NCBI RefSeq assembly: GCF_000472705.1
Contig: NZ_AXAE01000005.1
Location: 372,001-436,000, forward strand
Source: Mesorhizobium erdmanii USDA 3471
GTDB taxonomy: Bacteria; Pseudomonadota; Alphaproteobacteria; Rhizobiales; Rhizobiaceae
Reading direction: 5' to 3'
Length of the DNA stretch: 64,000 nucleotides
The notes under the pieces were generated by a model, which made no database searches, was not told the DNA's origin, and worked only from the letters and a program-made list of their open reading frames with translations. Each line of letters opens with the position of its first letter. Position 1 is the stretch's first letter. The position numbers and the translations under genes are program-made. Positions 54,183-63,852 of the stretch are shown piece by piece.

Positions 54183-54757
54183 TAGCCGACTTCCTCGCTG
54201 GCATGGCAAAGCGCCTTCCAGAATGAACGCGCGAAGGAGCGGAAGACATAGATGTCGAACTGGTCGGCGCCGGTGCGCTGGATCTGGGCGAAGACGTCGT
54301 GATGGGCGGTCGAGCGGCCAGCGCCGACCGGGAAGGCCGGCAGCGCGAAGTCGATGGCGAAGAATTTCGCCAGCACCCATTCAGCCTTCGGTCCGGCGAT
54401 GCGGATGGCGGTGCGGCCATGCGACAGGTCGGTCACAGTGCCGATTTCCGGCGTCACCGCCTTGGCAAAAGCCGCCGCCAGCCCTTCGGCGTCATCGGCC
54501 GCGGTGAACTTTCCCGGCGCGAAGCCGAAAACCGATTTGACGCCGTCGTTCACGCCACCGCCGGCACCGTCGGGCAGCGCAAGCCCTGTGACGGAGCGGA
54601 TGGCAGCGATCAGTCTCTTCTCTTCGCCCGGCCAGGCGGCGAGCTGCACGATCGAGCCTGGCCGCGTTTCGGTCAGGAGGATATCGACGCCATGCTCGAA
54701 ATTGCCATGCGAGCCGACATGAAATTCCGGCTCGAGAGGGGATTGGCGCTCAACCAT
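54170..54757 (-). CDS. soxG: Sarcosine oxidase gamma subunit
   Basis: A 195-residue subunit of heterotetrameric sarcosine oxidase. It resembles the GcvT-like gamma fold: VTDLSHGRTAIRIAGPKAEWVLAK (about 104-127) and HHDVFAQIQRTGADQFDIYVF. It has no known cofactor and stabilises the complex. The start overlaps the last 8 bases of soxA. It is the final gene of soxBDAG. Confidence 0.9.
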   Translation of the reverse strand: MVERQSPLEPEFHVGSHGNFEHGVDILLTETRPGSIVQLAAWPGEEKRLIAAIRSVTGLALPDGAGGGVNDGVKSVFGFAPGKFTAADDAEGLAAAFAKAVTPEIGTVTDLSHGRTAIRIAGPKAEWVLAKFFAIDFALPAFPVGAGRSTAHHDVFAQIQRTGADQFDIYVFRSFARSFWKALCHASEEVGYEVQ

Positions 54758-57743
54758 GCATGCGGGTCCCTTCCGGATCGTAGAAATGGTTGGAGACGAT
54801 CTCGACCGGCCCGAAGCGGTTGCGCAAGGGATCGGAAACATGGGCGCGGGTGCCATGCCTTGCCTTGCCGCCCTCGACCAGGGCCAGTGCGATATGCTTG
54901 CCGAGCGCCGGCGAATAGCAGCAGGCGGTGATGTGGCCGATCGAGCCGTGCGGATTGGCTTCGTCCAATGCCTCGACAATGTGCGCGCCGCCGTTGAGCG
55001 GCCGGTTGTCGAGCGCGATCAGGCCGACCAGCTCCAGCCGGTCGGACGCGATCAGGCCTTCGCGATCCATCATCGCCGAGCCGATGAACGGCTTCTTCTT
55101 CGACAGCATCCAGTCGAGATGCAGGTCGCGCGCCGTGGTGCGGCCGTCGATCTCGGCGCCGGTGACGTGGCCCTTTTCGATGCGCATCGTGCCCAAAGCC
55201 TCGAGTCCGTAGGTGACCAGCCCGAACGGCTTGCCGGCTTCGACCAGCGCTTCCCAGACACGGGTGCCATGACCGGCGCCGGAATAGACCTCGAAGGCCA
55301 TCTCACCGGAGAAGGAAAGCCGGCATATCATCACCGGCACGCCGGCAATTTCGCCACGCACGATGCCCATGAAAGGTAGTGTCGCATTGTCGACAGCGGT
55401 GCCGGTGACACAGGCGGCGAGGATCTGCCTGGCCTTCGGCCCGCCGATCGCCGCCCCCGCCCATTCGTCGGTGACCGAGGTGACGTGGACTTTCAGCTCC
55501 GGCCAGATCACGTCGAGGAAGTATTCCAAATGCTGCATCACCTTGCCGGCATTGGCGGTTGTGGTGGTCATCAGGAAGTCCTGTTCGCCGAGCCGCCAGG
55601 TGGTGCCGTCGTCGAAGGCAAGGCCGTCCTCGCGCAGCATCAGCCCGTAACGCGCCTTGCCGAAGGCCAGCGTCGAAAACATGTTGGTGTAGACGCGGTC
55701 GAGGAAGACGGCGGCGTCAGGGCCTTGCACGGCGATCTTGCCGAGCGTCGAGACATCGACGATGCCGGCGCTTTCGCGTGTCGCCCTGGCCTCGCGGACA
55801 TAGGCCTGTTCGACTGTTTCGCCTGCATGGCCATAGATCATCGGCCTGTACCAGAGGCCGGCGGAGTACATGGTCGCGCCATTGGCGAGGTGCCAGTCAT
55901 GCATCGGCGTCAGCCGTTCCGGCCTCAGGTCGCCGAAGCGCTCCGCCGCCAGCGAACCGATCGATACCGGCGCGAAGGGTGGCCGGAAGCGGGTCGTGCC
56001 GACCTCGGGGATCGGCTTGCCCAGCGCTTCGGCCATGATGGCAAGGCCGGGAACGTTGGAACTCTTGCCCTGGTCGGTCGCCATGCCGAGCGTGGTGTAG
56101 CGCTTCAGGTGCTCGACCGAGACAAAGCCTTCGCGATGCGCCAGGCGGACATCTTCTGATGTCACGTCGTGCTGGAAATCGACAAAGCTCTTGCCCTTGG
56201 CCCTGATCTCGCAGACGGGCGCCGGATCGGGATCGCCTGCTACCGCTTCGACAGTTGGCAATGCCGTCGGCGTGCCTGTTCCGCCGGCCGCCGCAAGGCC
56301 GGCGGCACGGCCCTCGGCGATCGCCTCGACGGTGGAAAAACTGCCGGTAAAGGCGCCGGCGCCGATCCATTGTTGCGTCGGCTTGGGTGGCAGGAAGGCT
56401 TGCCGTGCGGCATTCCATTCCGCCTTGGCGCCTGCCTGGCTGGCGAGATGGATGGTCGGCGACCAGCCGCCGGACATCAGCAGGCAGTCGGCATGGATGC
56501 TGCGCTCTTCGCCGGTGAGCGCCCCGGTGACCATCTCGAAACGCTGGACCTTGATGCCGGAGAGCGCCTTGCCGCCTTCGGTGGCGACGACGGCGTGGCC
56601 GCCGAAGATCTCGGCCTCGGCTTCGGTGGCGAGCTTGCGCATCTCGGCCGAAAGCTCGGACCTGACGTCGGCGATGGCGACAATCGCCGCGCCGGCTTTT
56701 TTAAGAGCGACGGCCGCGCGATAGGCGCTGTCATTGTTGGTGAACAGCGCGATACGCTCGCCGGGCAGCACGCCGAACTCGTTGGCGTAGCGCTCGGCGG
56801 CATGGGCCAGCATCACGCCCGGCCTGTCATTGCCCGGGAAGACCAGAGGCCGCTCAAAGGCGCCGGTGGCCAGCACCACGGATTTGGCGCGGATCGCCCA
56901 GTAGCGATGGCGCGGCTCACCCTTGGCGGGCTGCTCCTTGTGGTCGCTGACCCGTTCCAACGCGGCAAGCGTGTTGTTGTCGTAATAGCCCCACACCGTG
57001 GTGCGCGGCAGAAGCCGGACATTGTCGCGGCCTTCGAGCTGGGTGACGGTGCGCCGCGCCCAATCGGCCGCCGGCGCGCCATCGATGGTTTCATCCGACC
57101 AGTTGGTCGAGCCGCCGAAACGCGGCTCGAGATCGGCCAGTATGACACGGGCGCCGTGATCGGCGGCGGCCTTTGCAGCCATCAGGCCGGCCGGACCGGA
57201 ACCGACCACCAGCACGTCGCAAAAGGCGTTCATGCGCTCGTAGCGGGCCGGGTCCTTGGCCGATCCGGCGCTGCCGAGACCGGCGGCCCGGCGGATGAAA
57301 TGCTCGCAGAACATCCAGAAACGCGTGCCTTTCAGCGGACCGATCACCGGCCCCATGAAGGTCTTGTAGTAGAAGCCGGCGGACAGGATCTTGCCGCCAA
57401 GCTGGTTGACGGCGTTGACGTCCCAGGCGAGCGAGGGAAAGCGGTTCTGGCTGATTGCGACCAGCCCGTCATGGATCTCGACCATGGTCGCCGGAATGTT
57501 GGGCTCGCGCACCTCGCCCTTCAGCACCGTCACCAGTGCATTCGGCTCCTCGACGCCCGCCGTGAGCAGGCCGCGCGGGCGGTGATATTTGAACGACCGC
57601 CCGAAGAGCGTGACACCCTTGGCCAATAGCGCCGAGGCCAGCGTGTCGCCGGCATGGCCGGTATAGGCAACGCCGTCGAAGGTGAAGCGGATCGTCTTCA
57701 GCCGGTCGATACGGCCGCCAGTGTCGGTGCGGCGCGGGCTCAT
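54750..57743 (-). CDS. soxA: Sarcosine oxidase alpha subunit
   Basis: The 997-residue large subunit. An N-terminal ferredoxin-like domain (about 10-90) precedes an NAD/FAD Rossmann region with VVGSGPAGLMAAKAA (about 180-194). A second nucleotide site lies in the middle (VVLATGAFERPLVFPGNDRPG), and a C-terminal GcvT folate-binding part begins near residue 600. SoxA binds NAD and tetrahydrofolate, receiving the methyl carbon as 5,10-methylene-THF. It overlaps soxD and soxG. Start ATG 57743. Confidence 0.94.
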   Translation of the reverse strand: MSPRRTDTGGRIDRLKTIRFTFDGVAYTGHAGDTLASALLAKGVTLFGRSFKYHRPRGLLTAGVEEPNALVTVLKGEVREPNIPATMVEIHDGLVAISQNRFPSLAWDVNAVNQLGGKILSAGFYYKTFMGPVIGPLKGTRFWMFCEHFIRRAAGLGSAGSAKDPARYERMNAFCDVLVVGSGPAGLMAAKAAADHGARVILADLEPRFGGSTNWSDETIDGAPAADWARRTVTQLEGRDNVRLLPRTTVWGYYDNNTLAALERVSDHKEQPAKGEPRHRYWAIRAKSVVLATGAFERPLVFPGNDRPGVMLAHAAERYANEFGVLPGERIALFTNNDSAYRAAVALKKAGAAIVAIADVRSELSAEMRKLATEAEAEIFGGHAVVATEGGKALSGIKVQRFEMVTGALTGEERSIHADCLLMSGGWSPTIHLASQAGAKAEWNAARQAFLPPKPTQQWIGAGAFTGSFSTVEAIAEGRAAGLAAAGGTGTPTALPTVEAVAGDPDPAPVCEIRAKGKSFVDFQHDVTSEDVRLAHREGFVSVEHLKRYTTLGMATDQGKSSNVPGLAIMAEALGKPIPEVGTTRFRPPFAPVSIGSLAAERFGDLRPERLTPMHDWHLANGATMYSAGLWYRPMIYGHAGETVEQAYVREARATRESAGIVDVSTLGKIAVQGPDAAVFLDRVYTNMFSTLAFGKARYGLMLREDGLAFDDGTTWRLGEQDFLMTTTTANAGKVMQHLEYFLDVIWPELKVHVTSVTDEWAGAAIGGPKARQILAACVTGTAVDNATLPFMGIVRGEIAGVPVMICRLSFSGEMAFEVYSGAGHGTRVWEALVEAGKPFGLVTYGLEALGTMRIEKGHVTGAEIDGRTTARDLHLDWMLSKKKPFIGSAMMDREGLIASDRLELVGLIALDNRPLNGGAHIVEALDEANPHGSIGHITACCYSPALGKHIALALVEGGKARHGTRAHVSDPLRNRFGPVEIVSNHFYDPEGTRMHG

Positions 57744-58036
57744 GCCTTGTCCTCCGCCTTGCGGCGCGCGGCCGAGCCATGATCGCCGCGCACGAAGGCG
57801 ACGCTCGAAATCTCATGCGTCAGCGTGTTGCGCACGACCCTCAGATGCGCGCGGCAACCGCCGGAATGCTGCCAGATCTCATTGTGGTCGCCGGCCGGGT
57901 TCAGCCGGTCGTAGACATAGGCGTTCCATGCTTCGAAATTCTGCGAGGCGGGATCGGGGCGCTCGCGGTTGCCGTCACCCTGATAGGTGAACTCGATGAC
58001 GCCGCGCGGGCCGCAATAGGGGCAAGTGATCAGCAC
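57740..58036 (-). CDS. soxD: Sarcosine oxidase delta subunit
   Basis: A 98-residue zinc-binding subunit. Zinc ligands CPYC (about 5-8) and the H...C pair in WQHSGGCRAHL (about 58-63) fit the known site. The start is GTG 58036, 10 bases after soxB. It overlaps soxA by four bases. The C-terminal tail is basic (AARRKAEDKA). Confidence 0.9.
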   Translation of the reverse strand: MLITCPYCGPRGVIEFTYQGDGNRERPDPASQNFEAWNAYVYDRLNPAGDHNEIWQHSGGCRAHLRVVRNTLTHEISSVAFVRGDHGSAARRKAEDKA

Positions 58037-58046
58037 AGGATGTTTC

Positions 58047-59315
58047 CTAATGGAGCCGCGGGTTGGCGCCCTGGCCCTTGTCGTCGATGACGAGGCCGCG
58101 GTGGAAGCGGTCGAGCGTGAAGGGCGCGTTGAACTCGTGCGGCTCGTCCTTGGCGATGGTCCAGGCGAAGGTCCATCCGGAAGCCGGCGTCGCCTTGAAG
58201 CCGCCATAGCACCAGCCGCAATTGAGATACATGCCGGGCAGGGGGCCGGCGGTGATGATCGGCGAGCCGTCCATCGACATGTCGCACACACCACCCCAGG
58301 AGCGCAGCATGCGCACACGTGCAAGGCCCGGGAACAGCGCCAGCATCTCGCTCATCACCTCGTCGACGATGGGCAGGTTGCCGCGTTGGGCGTAGCTGTT
58401 GTAGCCGTCGATATCGCCGCCATAGACAAGGCCGCCTTTGTCGGACTGCGACATGTAGAAATGCCCCATGCCGAAGGTCACCACCGTGTCGATGAAGGGT
58501 TTTAGCGATTCGGTGACGAAGGCTTGCAGCACATGGCTCTCGATCGGCATCGTCGCGATACCGGCAAGCTGCATGACGCGCCCGGTGCTGCCAGCTACCG
58601 CGACCGCGACCTTCCTGGCCCGGATGTCGCCACGTGAGGTGGTGACGCCGGTGACGCGGTCGCCATCGCGCAGGAAGCCGGTGACCTCGCAATTCTCGAT
58701 GATGTCGACGCCGCGCCGGTCGGCGCCGCGCGCATAACCCCAGGCCACGGCATCGTGGCGGGCGGTGCCGGCGCGCCGCTGCATCAGGCCGCCGACCACG
58801 GGAAAGCGTGCGTCGCTGGAGATGTCGAGTGCCGGGATCAGGCGCTTGATCTCGGCCGGCGTCATCAATTCGGCGTCGACGCCGAGATGGCGCATGGCGT
58901 TGCCGCGCCTGGCATAATCGTCAAACTGGGCCGGCGTGTGCGCCAGGTTCAGGCAGCCGCGCTGCGAGAACATGACGTTGTAATTGAGTTCGTGCGACAG
59001 GCCCTCCCACAACTTCATCGAATGTTCGTAGAAGCGGGTGTTGGCGGGCAGCAGATAGTTCGAGCGCACGGCCGTGGTGTTGCGGCCGACATTGCCGGAG
59101 CCGAGCCAGCTCTTTTCCAGTACGGCGACATTGGTGATGCCGTGTTCCTTGGCCAGATAATAGGCGGTCGCCAGCCCATGCCCGCCGCCGCCGATGATGA
59201 TGACGTCATAGGATGCCTTCGGGTCCGGCTTGCGCCAGGCCGGTTTCCAGTCCTTGTTTCCCTTGAGCGCGTTCGCGAGTAGCGAAAAGGCCGAGTACTC
59301 TGCCATCATTGTCAT
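58047..59315 (-). CDS. soxB: Sarcosine oxidase beta subunit
   Basis: The 422-residue catalytic flavoprotein that demethylates sarcosine to glycine with release of H2O2. FAD-binding IIGGGGHGLATAYYLA lies at about 40-55, and the histidine in TARHDAVAWGYARGAD (about 187) is the probable covalent FMN site. The SoxB start AEYSAFSLLANAL is typical. ATG 59315, 59309 and 59306 are all possible; the three differ by a few residues. It is the first gene of soxBDAG and divergent from the mechanosensitive-channel gene. Confidence 0.93.
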   Translation of the reverse strand: MTMMAEYSAFSLLANALKGNKDWKPAWRKPDPKASYDVIIIGGGGHGLATAYYLAKEHGITNVAVLEKSWLGSGNVGRNTTAVRSNYLLPANTRFYEHSMKLWEGLSHELNYNVMFSQRGCLNLAHTPAQFDDYARRGNAMRHLGVDAELMTPAEIKRLIPALDISSDARFPVVGGLMQRRAGTARHDAVAWGYARGADRRGVDIIENCEVTGFLRDGDRVTGVTTSRGDIRARKVAVAVAGSTGRVMQLAGIATMPIESHVLQAFVTESLKPFIDTVVTFGMGHFYMSQSDKGGLVYGGDIDGYNSYAQRGNLPIVDEVMSEMLALFPGLARVRMLRSWGGVCDMSMDGSPIITAGPLPGMYLNCGWCYGGFKATPASGWTFAWTIAKDEPHEFNAPFTLDRFHRGLVIDDKGQGANPRLH

Positions 59316-59510
59316 CCGGTTCGGGCGATGCGGCAGACTATAGAGCAGGCCGCATGCGCAAAGCCAATATTGCGCCATGGCCTTTCGACTGGCCGACGCT
59401 CGGATCGCGATCCAAGCGCGATCGGATGCGACGGCTTGCCCCACGATATGGCCGTCTTTATCAAGGACAGGCTTTTGAATGCCTTGCCGCCCGTGAGTCG
59501 CCAATACGTC

Positions 59511-62000
59511 ATGCTTTTGAGATTGCTTCGCCTCATCCTGGTCTTTGCGCTCGTTGTTTCGGCGTCGCCTTCATTCGAGGCGATGGCGCAAGCGCTCGGC
59601 CAGGGCGCCGCCGGATTGGTCACCGACCAGCAGAAAGTCATCCAGGGCCTGACGGCCAAGACCGACGACCTCGAGAAGAAGATACAGCAGGACGGCGAGG
59701 ATGATGCCTCGCTCGTGGATATCCGCCTGCAACTGGAGGATCTGTCGCGGGCGGCACTGACCAGTGCACTGGCGTTCCGTACGCGGCTCACCGACATCAA
59801 CAATCGCATCGAGGTGCTTGGGCCGCCGCCAGCAGCGGGCCAGCCGCAAGAGCCCGACATCGTGACCGGCGAGCGCCAGGCGCTTGCCTCGGAAAAGGCC
59901 GAGATCAATTCGGTCGTCGCCAGCGCACAGAACCTGTCGATCCGCATCAGCGGGCTGATCGACAGGATCGGCAATATGCGCAGCGCTTTGTTCCGCAACC
60001 TTTTGACCAAGCGCTATGTGTTGTCCGATGCGCTGAGCCCGCAGGTCTTTTCCGACGCCCAGGAGGAATACGCCAGTTTCTACAATGCGGTGTCGTCCTG
60101 GCTGAGCTTCGCCTTCAAGTTCAAGTTCCAGGCCATCCTCGCGGCAACCTTCGTGGCGCTCGGGCTGGCGCTGGTGCTGCTGGTCGGCGGTAGGCGGCTG
60201 TTCGGGCGCGTGTTCGAGGCAGATCCCGCCAACGAAGACCCATCCTATCTCAGCCGCCTTTCGGTGGCCTTCTGGTCGACCTTGCTGCCGACGCTGGCGG
60301 TCGCCGCGTTTCTCGGCTCCACCATCTTCTTTTTCAACTATTACAATGTGTTGCGTGGCGATATTGGTCTATTTCTCAATGCGCTGGCGACGGCCATCGG
60401 GGTGATATTCTGCGTCAACCGGCTAACCAATGCGGCGCTGGAGCCGCGGCTGCCGAACTGGCGCCTGATCCCAGTTGAAACCGTGCCGGCGCGCTGGTTG
60501 GTGCGCCTTGCCACCGCCATGGCTGTGGTCATCTCCGTCAACACGTTCCTGTCGATCATCAATGACAAGATGGGATCGCCGCTGTCGCTGACCATCGCGC
60601 GCAGTTTCGTCGCCACCATCGTCGTCGGCATCATCCTGATCCTGATGGCGATGTTGCGGCCGTTCAAGGCGCGGGACGGCAGCTGGCGGCCATGGCCGGC
60701 ATGGCTGCGCTATTTGGCGCTGGCGCTTGGCCTGTTCACCATCATCGCCGCCTTGCTTGGCTATATCGGCCTGGCGCTGTTCGTTTCGCTGCAGGTCGTG
60801 GTCACCGGCACGGCGCTGATCACCGCCTATATCGGCTTCCTCTCGGCGCGTGCCATCGGCGAGGAAGGCGCGTTCGCCAACACGTCAGTCGGGCGCTGGC
60901 TATCGGCCAATTCCAGCTACGAGGACACCGCACTCGACCAGCTCGGCCTCGTCGTCAGCGTTGCGATCAACCTGTTGATCGTGCTGGTTTTCCTGCCGCT
61001 TATCCTTTTGATGTGGGGTTTCCAGCCGGGCGATATCCAGGCCTGGGCCTACAAGCTGGCGACCGGGATCGCCATCGGCTCGGTGACGATTTCGGTCACC
61101 GGTATCCTTTCGGGCATCGTCGTCTTCATCATTGGCTATTTCCTGACGCGCTGGTTCCAGGGCTGGCTCGATGGTTCGGTGATGGCGCGCGGCAAGGTCG
61201 ATACCGGTGTGCGCAACTCGATCCGGCTGGCGGTCGGCTATGCCGGCGTGGCGCTGGCGGGGCTGGTTGGCATATCGGCGGCGGGCATCGATCTTTCCAG
61301 CCTTGCGCTGGTCGCCGGTGCCCTCTCTCTCGGTATCGGCTTTGGCCTGCAGAATGTGGTGTCTAATTTCGTCTCCGGCCTGATCCTTTTGGCCGAGCGG
61401 CCGTTCAAGGTCGGTGACTGGATCGTCGCCGGCGACGTCAGCGGCACGGTCAAGAAGATCAGCGTGCGGGCCACCGAGATCGAGACGTTCCAGCGGCAGT
61501 CGGTGATCCTGCCCAATTCGAACCTGATCAACAACGCCGTCGGCAACTGGACCCACCGCAACAAGCTTGGCCGTGTCGAGATCAGGGTCGGCGTCGCCTA
61601 TGGCAGCGACGTCAAGCAGGTGCACGCCATCCTGCTCGAGATCGCGCGCAGCCATCCGATGGTGCTGAAGAACCCCGAGCCTTTCGTGCTGTTTGCCAAT
61701 TTTGGCGCGGCCGCGCTGGAATTCGAAATCCGCGTGTTCCTGGCCGACATCATGAACGGCAGTGGCGTGCAGAACGACATCCGCTTCGCCGTACTGGAGA
61801 AATTCAGCGACCAGCACATCGAAATCCCCTCGACGCCGCGCGCCGTCGTCGAGGTGTACAAGCCCAAGGCCTGGCCGACCGACGATGACAAGATCGAGGC
61901 CGACTTCGCCGAACAGGAGCAGGCGAAGGCGGACGCCGCGGCCGAGGCGAAAAAGCTCACCAAAGCGGGGCGGAAGCCGCGTAAGCCCGATCCACATTAG
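59511..62000 (+). CDS. Large mechanosensitive ion channel (MscS family, DUF3772)
   Basis: About 829 residues. A signal peptide-like first helix (about 1-27) leads into a periplasmic DUF3772-type domain with coiled-coil character (about 30-175), then some ten helices, then the MscS core. The pore helix region GIGFGLQNVVSNFVSGLILL is followed by the beta-domain ERPFKVGDWIVAGDVSGTV. The C-terminus is lysine/alanine-rich. It relieves osmotic pressure. ATG 59511 fits a signal peptide; an earlier ATG at 59448 is possible. Confidence 0.88.
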   Translation: MLLRLLRLILVFALVVSASPSFEAMAQALGQGAAGLVTDQQKVIQGLTAKTDDLEKKIQQDGEDDASLVDIRLQLEDLSRAALTSALAFRTRLTDINNRIEVLGPPPAAGQPQEPDIVTGERQALASEKAEINSVVASAQNLSIRISGLIDRIGNMRSALFRNLLTKRYVLSDALSPQVFSDAQEEYASFYNAVSSWLSFAFKFKFQAILAATFVALGLALVLLVGGRRLFGRVFEADPANEDPSYLSRLSVAFWSTLLPTLAVAAFLGSTIFFFNYYNVLRGDIGLFLNALATAIGVIFCVNRLTNAALEPRLPNWRLIPVETVPARWLVRLATAMAVVISVNTFLSIINDKMGSPLSLTIARSFVATIVVGIILILMAMLRPFKARDGSWRPWPAWLRYLALALGLFTIIAALLGYIGLALFVSLQVVVTGTALITAYIGFLSARAIGEEGAFANTSVGRWLSANSSYEDTALDQLGLVVSVAINLLIVLVFLPLILLMWGFQPGDIQAWAYKLATGIAIGSVTISVTGILSGIVVFIIGYFLTRWFQGWLDGSVMARGKVDTGVRNSIRLAVGYAGVALAGLVGISAAGIDLSSLALVAGALSLGIGFGLQNVVSNFVSGLILLAERPFKVGDWIVAGDVSGTVKKISVRATEIETFQRQSVILPNSNLINNAVGNWTHRNKLGRVEIRVGVAYGSDVKQVHAILLEIARSHPMVLKNPEPFVLFANFGAAALEFEIRVFLADIMNGSGVQNDIRFAVLEKFSDQHIEIPSTPRAVVEVYKPKAWPTDDDKIEADFAEQEQAKADAAAEAKKLTKAGRKPRKPDPH

Positions 62001-62896
62001 GCTGGTTGGCGGCCCTCGATCAGGGCGGCCAATGCCGTACGCAGATCGGTCTTGCCGCGCCTGATCTCGCCGACGCCGTGTTCGATGTCGATGCGGCCGG
62101 CATTGTGAGCATCGAACATCGTCGCCACCAGTTCGGCGTAACTCGCGCTGATGCCGCCGCCGACGAGCGCGGGAACCCAGTCCTGCCTCGGCAATTGGCG
62201 TGCGACGATCTCCCGGCCGGCTATCTCGCCAATCGTCCGCGCCACATCGGTTGCGCTGTAACGATCGGGTCCCTCGGCATGGACCACGCGCAGCGCCTCG
62301 CCGCTGCCGGAAAGGAGAAGATCGGCCGACAACAGGCCGACATCGCCAGCCGACACCGTCGGGAACAGTTTGGAGATGGGATGATGCAAGCTCGGCAGCA
62401 CGCCCGTCTCGATCGCGCGGCCGACCAGCCGGTTCCAGTTCTGCATGTGCTCGGCTGAGCGCAGCAGCGTGAGCGCCGCCGGTATGGTCTTCAGTTGCGA
62501 TTCCAGATGATGGAAGGCGAGCGTGATGCCGGTGCCGGCGGCGAGCTCGGCGCCATAGTCCGAGATCGCCAGAATGCTCTGCGGCCGGGTCTGACCGAGT
62601 GCGTCGACGACGGATTTGATGGTGTCGTCCATCTCCGCCGATGCATCTTCGGCCCGGACACCGGTCGGGCAGATGACTTGGACGGCGGTGGCGCCCTTTG
62701 TTGCCCGCGCCAGGGCCGCGGCGTCGCGCAGATCGGCAATTTCCACTTCGCAGCCGAGGACACGGAACTCTTCGCCGCGCGAGGAATTTCGTACCACGGC
62801 TCTGACCGGAACGTCATGTCTACGCAACGCACCGATGGTGGCCCGTCCGATTTTTCCCGCCGCACCCAAAATGACAAACATGCCCTTATCCTTCAT
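61997..62896 (-). CDS. NmrA/NAD(P)H-binding-like protein
   Basis: A 299-residue Rossmann-fold protein with the nucleotide motif ILGAAGKIGRATIGAL (about 7-22). It lacks the usual YxxxK of short-chain dehydrogenases. It resembles the NmrA-like/NAD(P)H-azoreductase (QOR2-type) group that senses or uses NAD(P)H. It is convergent with the channel gene and runs in the same direction as the AraC gene upstream, which may control it. Confidence 0.85.
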   Translation of the reverse strand: MKDKGMFVILGAAGKIGRATIGALRRHDVPVRAVVRNSSRGEEFRVLGCEVEIADLRDAAALARATKGATAVQVICPTGVRAEDASAEMDDTIKSVVDALGQTRPQSILAISDYGAELAAGTGITLAFHHLESQLKTIPAALTLLRSAEHMQNWNRLVGRAIETGVLPSLHHPISKLFPTVSAGDVGLLSADLLLSGSGEALRVVHAEGPDRYSATDVARTIGEIAGREIVARQLPRQDWVPALVGGGISASYAELVATMFDAHNAGRIDIEHGVGEIRRGKTDLRTALAALIEGRQPA

Positions 62897-63024
62897 TCTC
62901 ACCAATGGAGGACAGGAATGCCGGATCCGAGGGCTGAGGTCGCCCAGATATGGACGGTGGAAGACAAAAACGGATGATCGGTTCTGAAAACTGGCAAACC
63001 TGGGAAAAAATGCCGGACAGCCGG

Positions 63025-63852
63025 CTAGCGCTGCATGCGGATCAGGGCGCCCGGCGTGACGCCGAGGATGCGCTTCATGCTTTGGGCCATATGGCTCTGA
63101 TGCGCGAAACCTGCTTCGAGCGCGATTTCGCTCAGCGGCATTTTCCCCTGGTCCAGCAACGCTTTGGCCCGCTCGACCCGGCGATGGATGACATATCGGT
63201 GGGGCGGCATGCCGAAGGTGCGGCGAAACAGCACTTTCAGATGCGAGACACTGATGGCTGCCACCTGCGCCAGTTCATCCAGCGAAAGATCCTGATCGAG
63301 ATTGGCTTCGATGAAATCTGCCAGCCGGTGCTTCTGGCCGGGGGAAAGCGCTTGCATGGCTCGAACATCCGGTCTTGATGCAGCACCCTGGATGACCCGC
63401 ACCGCCAACGCCCTGGCCAGGCTTTCGAAATACAGCCGGTCGGATGGCACGTCCGGGCTCAGCCCGGTCGCCAATGCGTGGGCGATATGTTCTATCCTTG
63501 GGTCGCGGCGCTGGAACTGCGGACGAACAACGACCCGGTCCGGATCGATTTCGAGATCCTCGGCGGCACGGCGGACCAGCGCCGGGCTGACCCACAGTCG
63601 CAGGATGGTGCAATCCGCGTCATCCTGCCAGTCGCCTTCGAGCCCGGCGGGCACGATGTCGATGTCGCCGTCCGACTGGACCCGACGGTGATGTTTGTCG
63701 TCGCAATTGCACGACGCATTGACTGGTGCTCCAACATGGACTCCAAGCCGATGGTTGATGGATGCGGGCACATAGTGGGTTACACCTGCGGTAATCCTTC
63801 GCGACTCAACCGCAACGCCGATCGTTTCCAGCCAGTTGTCGTGCATGGTCAT
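63025..63852 (-). CDS. AraC-family transcriptional regulator
   Basis: A 275-residue regulator with an N-terminal sensor region of about 160 residues and a C-terminal AraC DNA-binding domain (about 175-270). It contains SLDELAQVAAISVSHLKVLF and the second helix-turn-helix ALEAGFAHQSHMAQSMKRIL. It lies 128 bases upstream of the NmrA-like gene in the same direction, its most likely target. ATG 63852; a second ATG is two codons on. The remaining 148 bases to the window edge show nothing identifiable. Confidence 0.87.
   Translation of the reverse strand: MTMHDNWLETIGVAVESRRITAGVTHYVPASINHRLGVHVGAPVNASCNCDDKHHRRVQSDGDIDIVPAGLEGDWQDDADCTILRLWVSPALVRRAAEDLEIDPDRVVVRPQFQRRDPRIEHIAHALATGLSPDVPSDRLYFESLARALAVRVIQGAASRPDVRAMQALSPGQKHRLADFIEANLDQDLSLDELAQVAAISVSHLKVLFRRTFGMPPHRYVIHRRVERAKALLDQGKMPLSEIALEAGFAHQSHMAQSMKRILGVTPGALIRMQR

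Noticed and set aside
56169..57629. A 486-codon plus-strand frame opposite soxA
   Set aside because: It is the mirror of the conserved soxA sequence, with histidine/arginine-rich composition typical of antisense artefacts.
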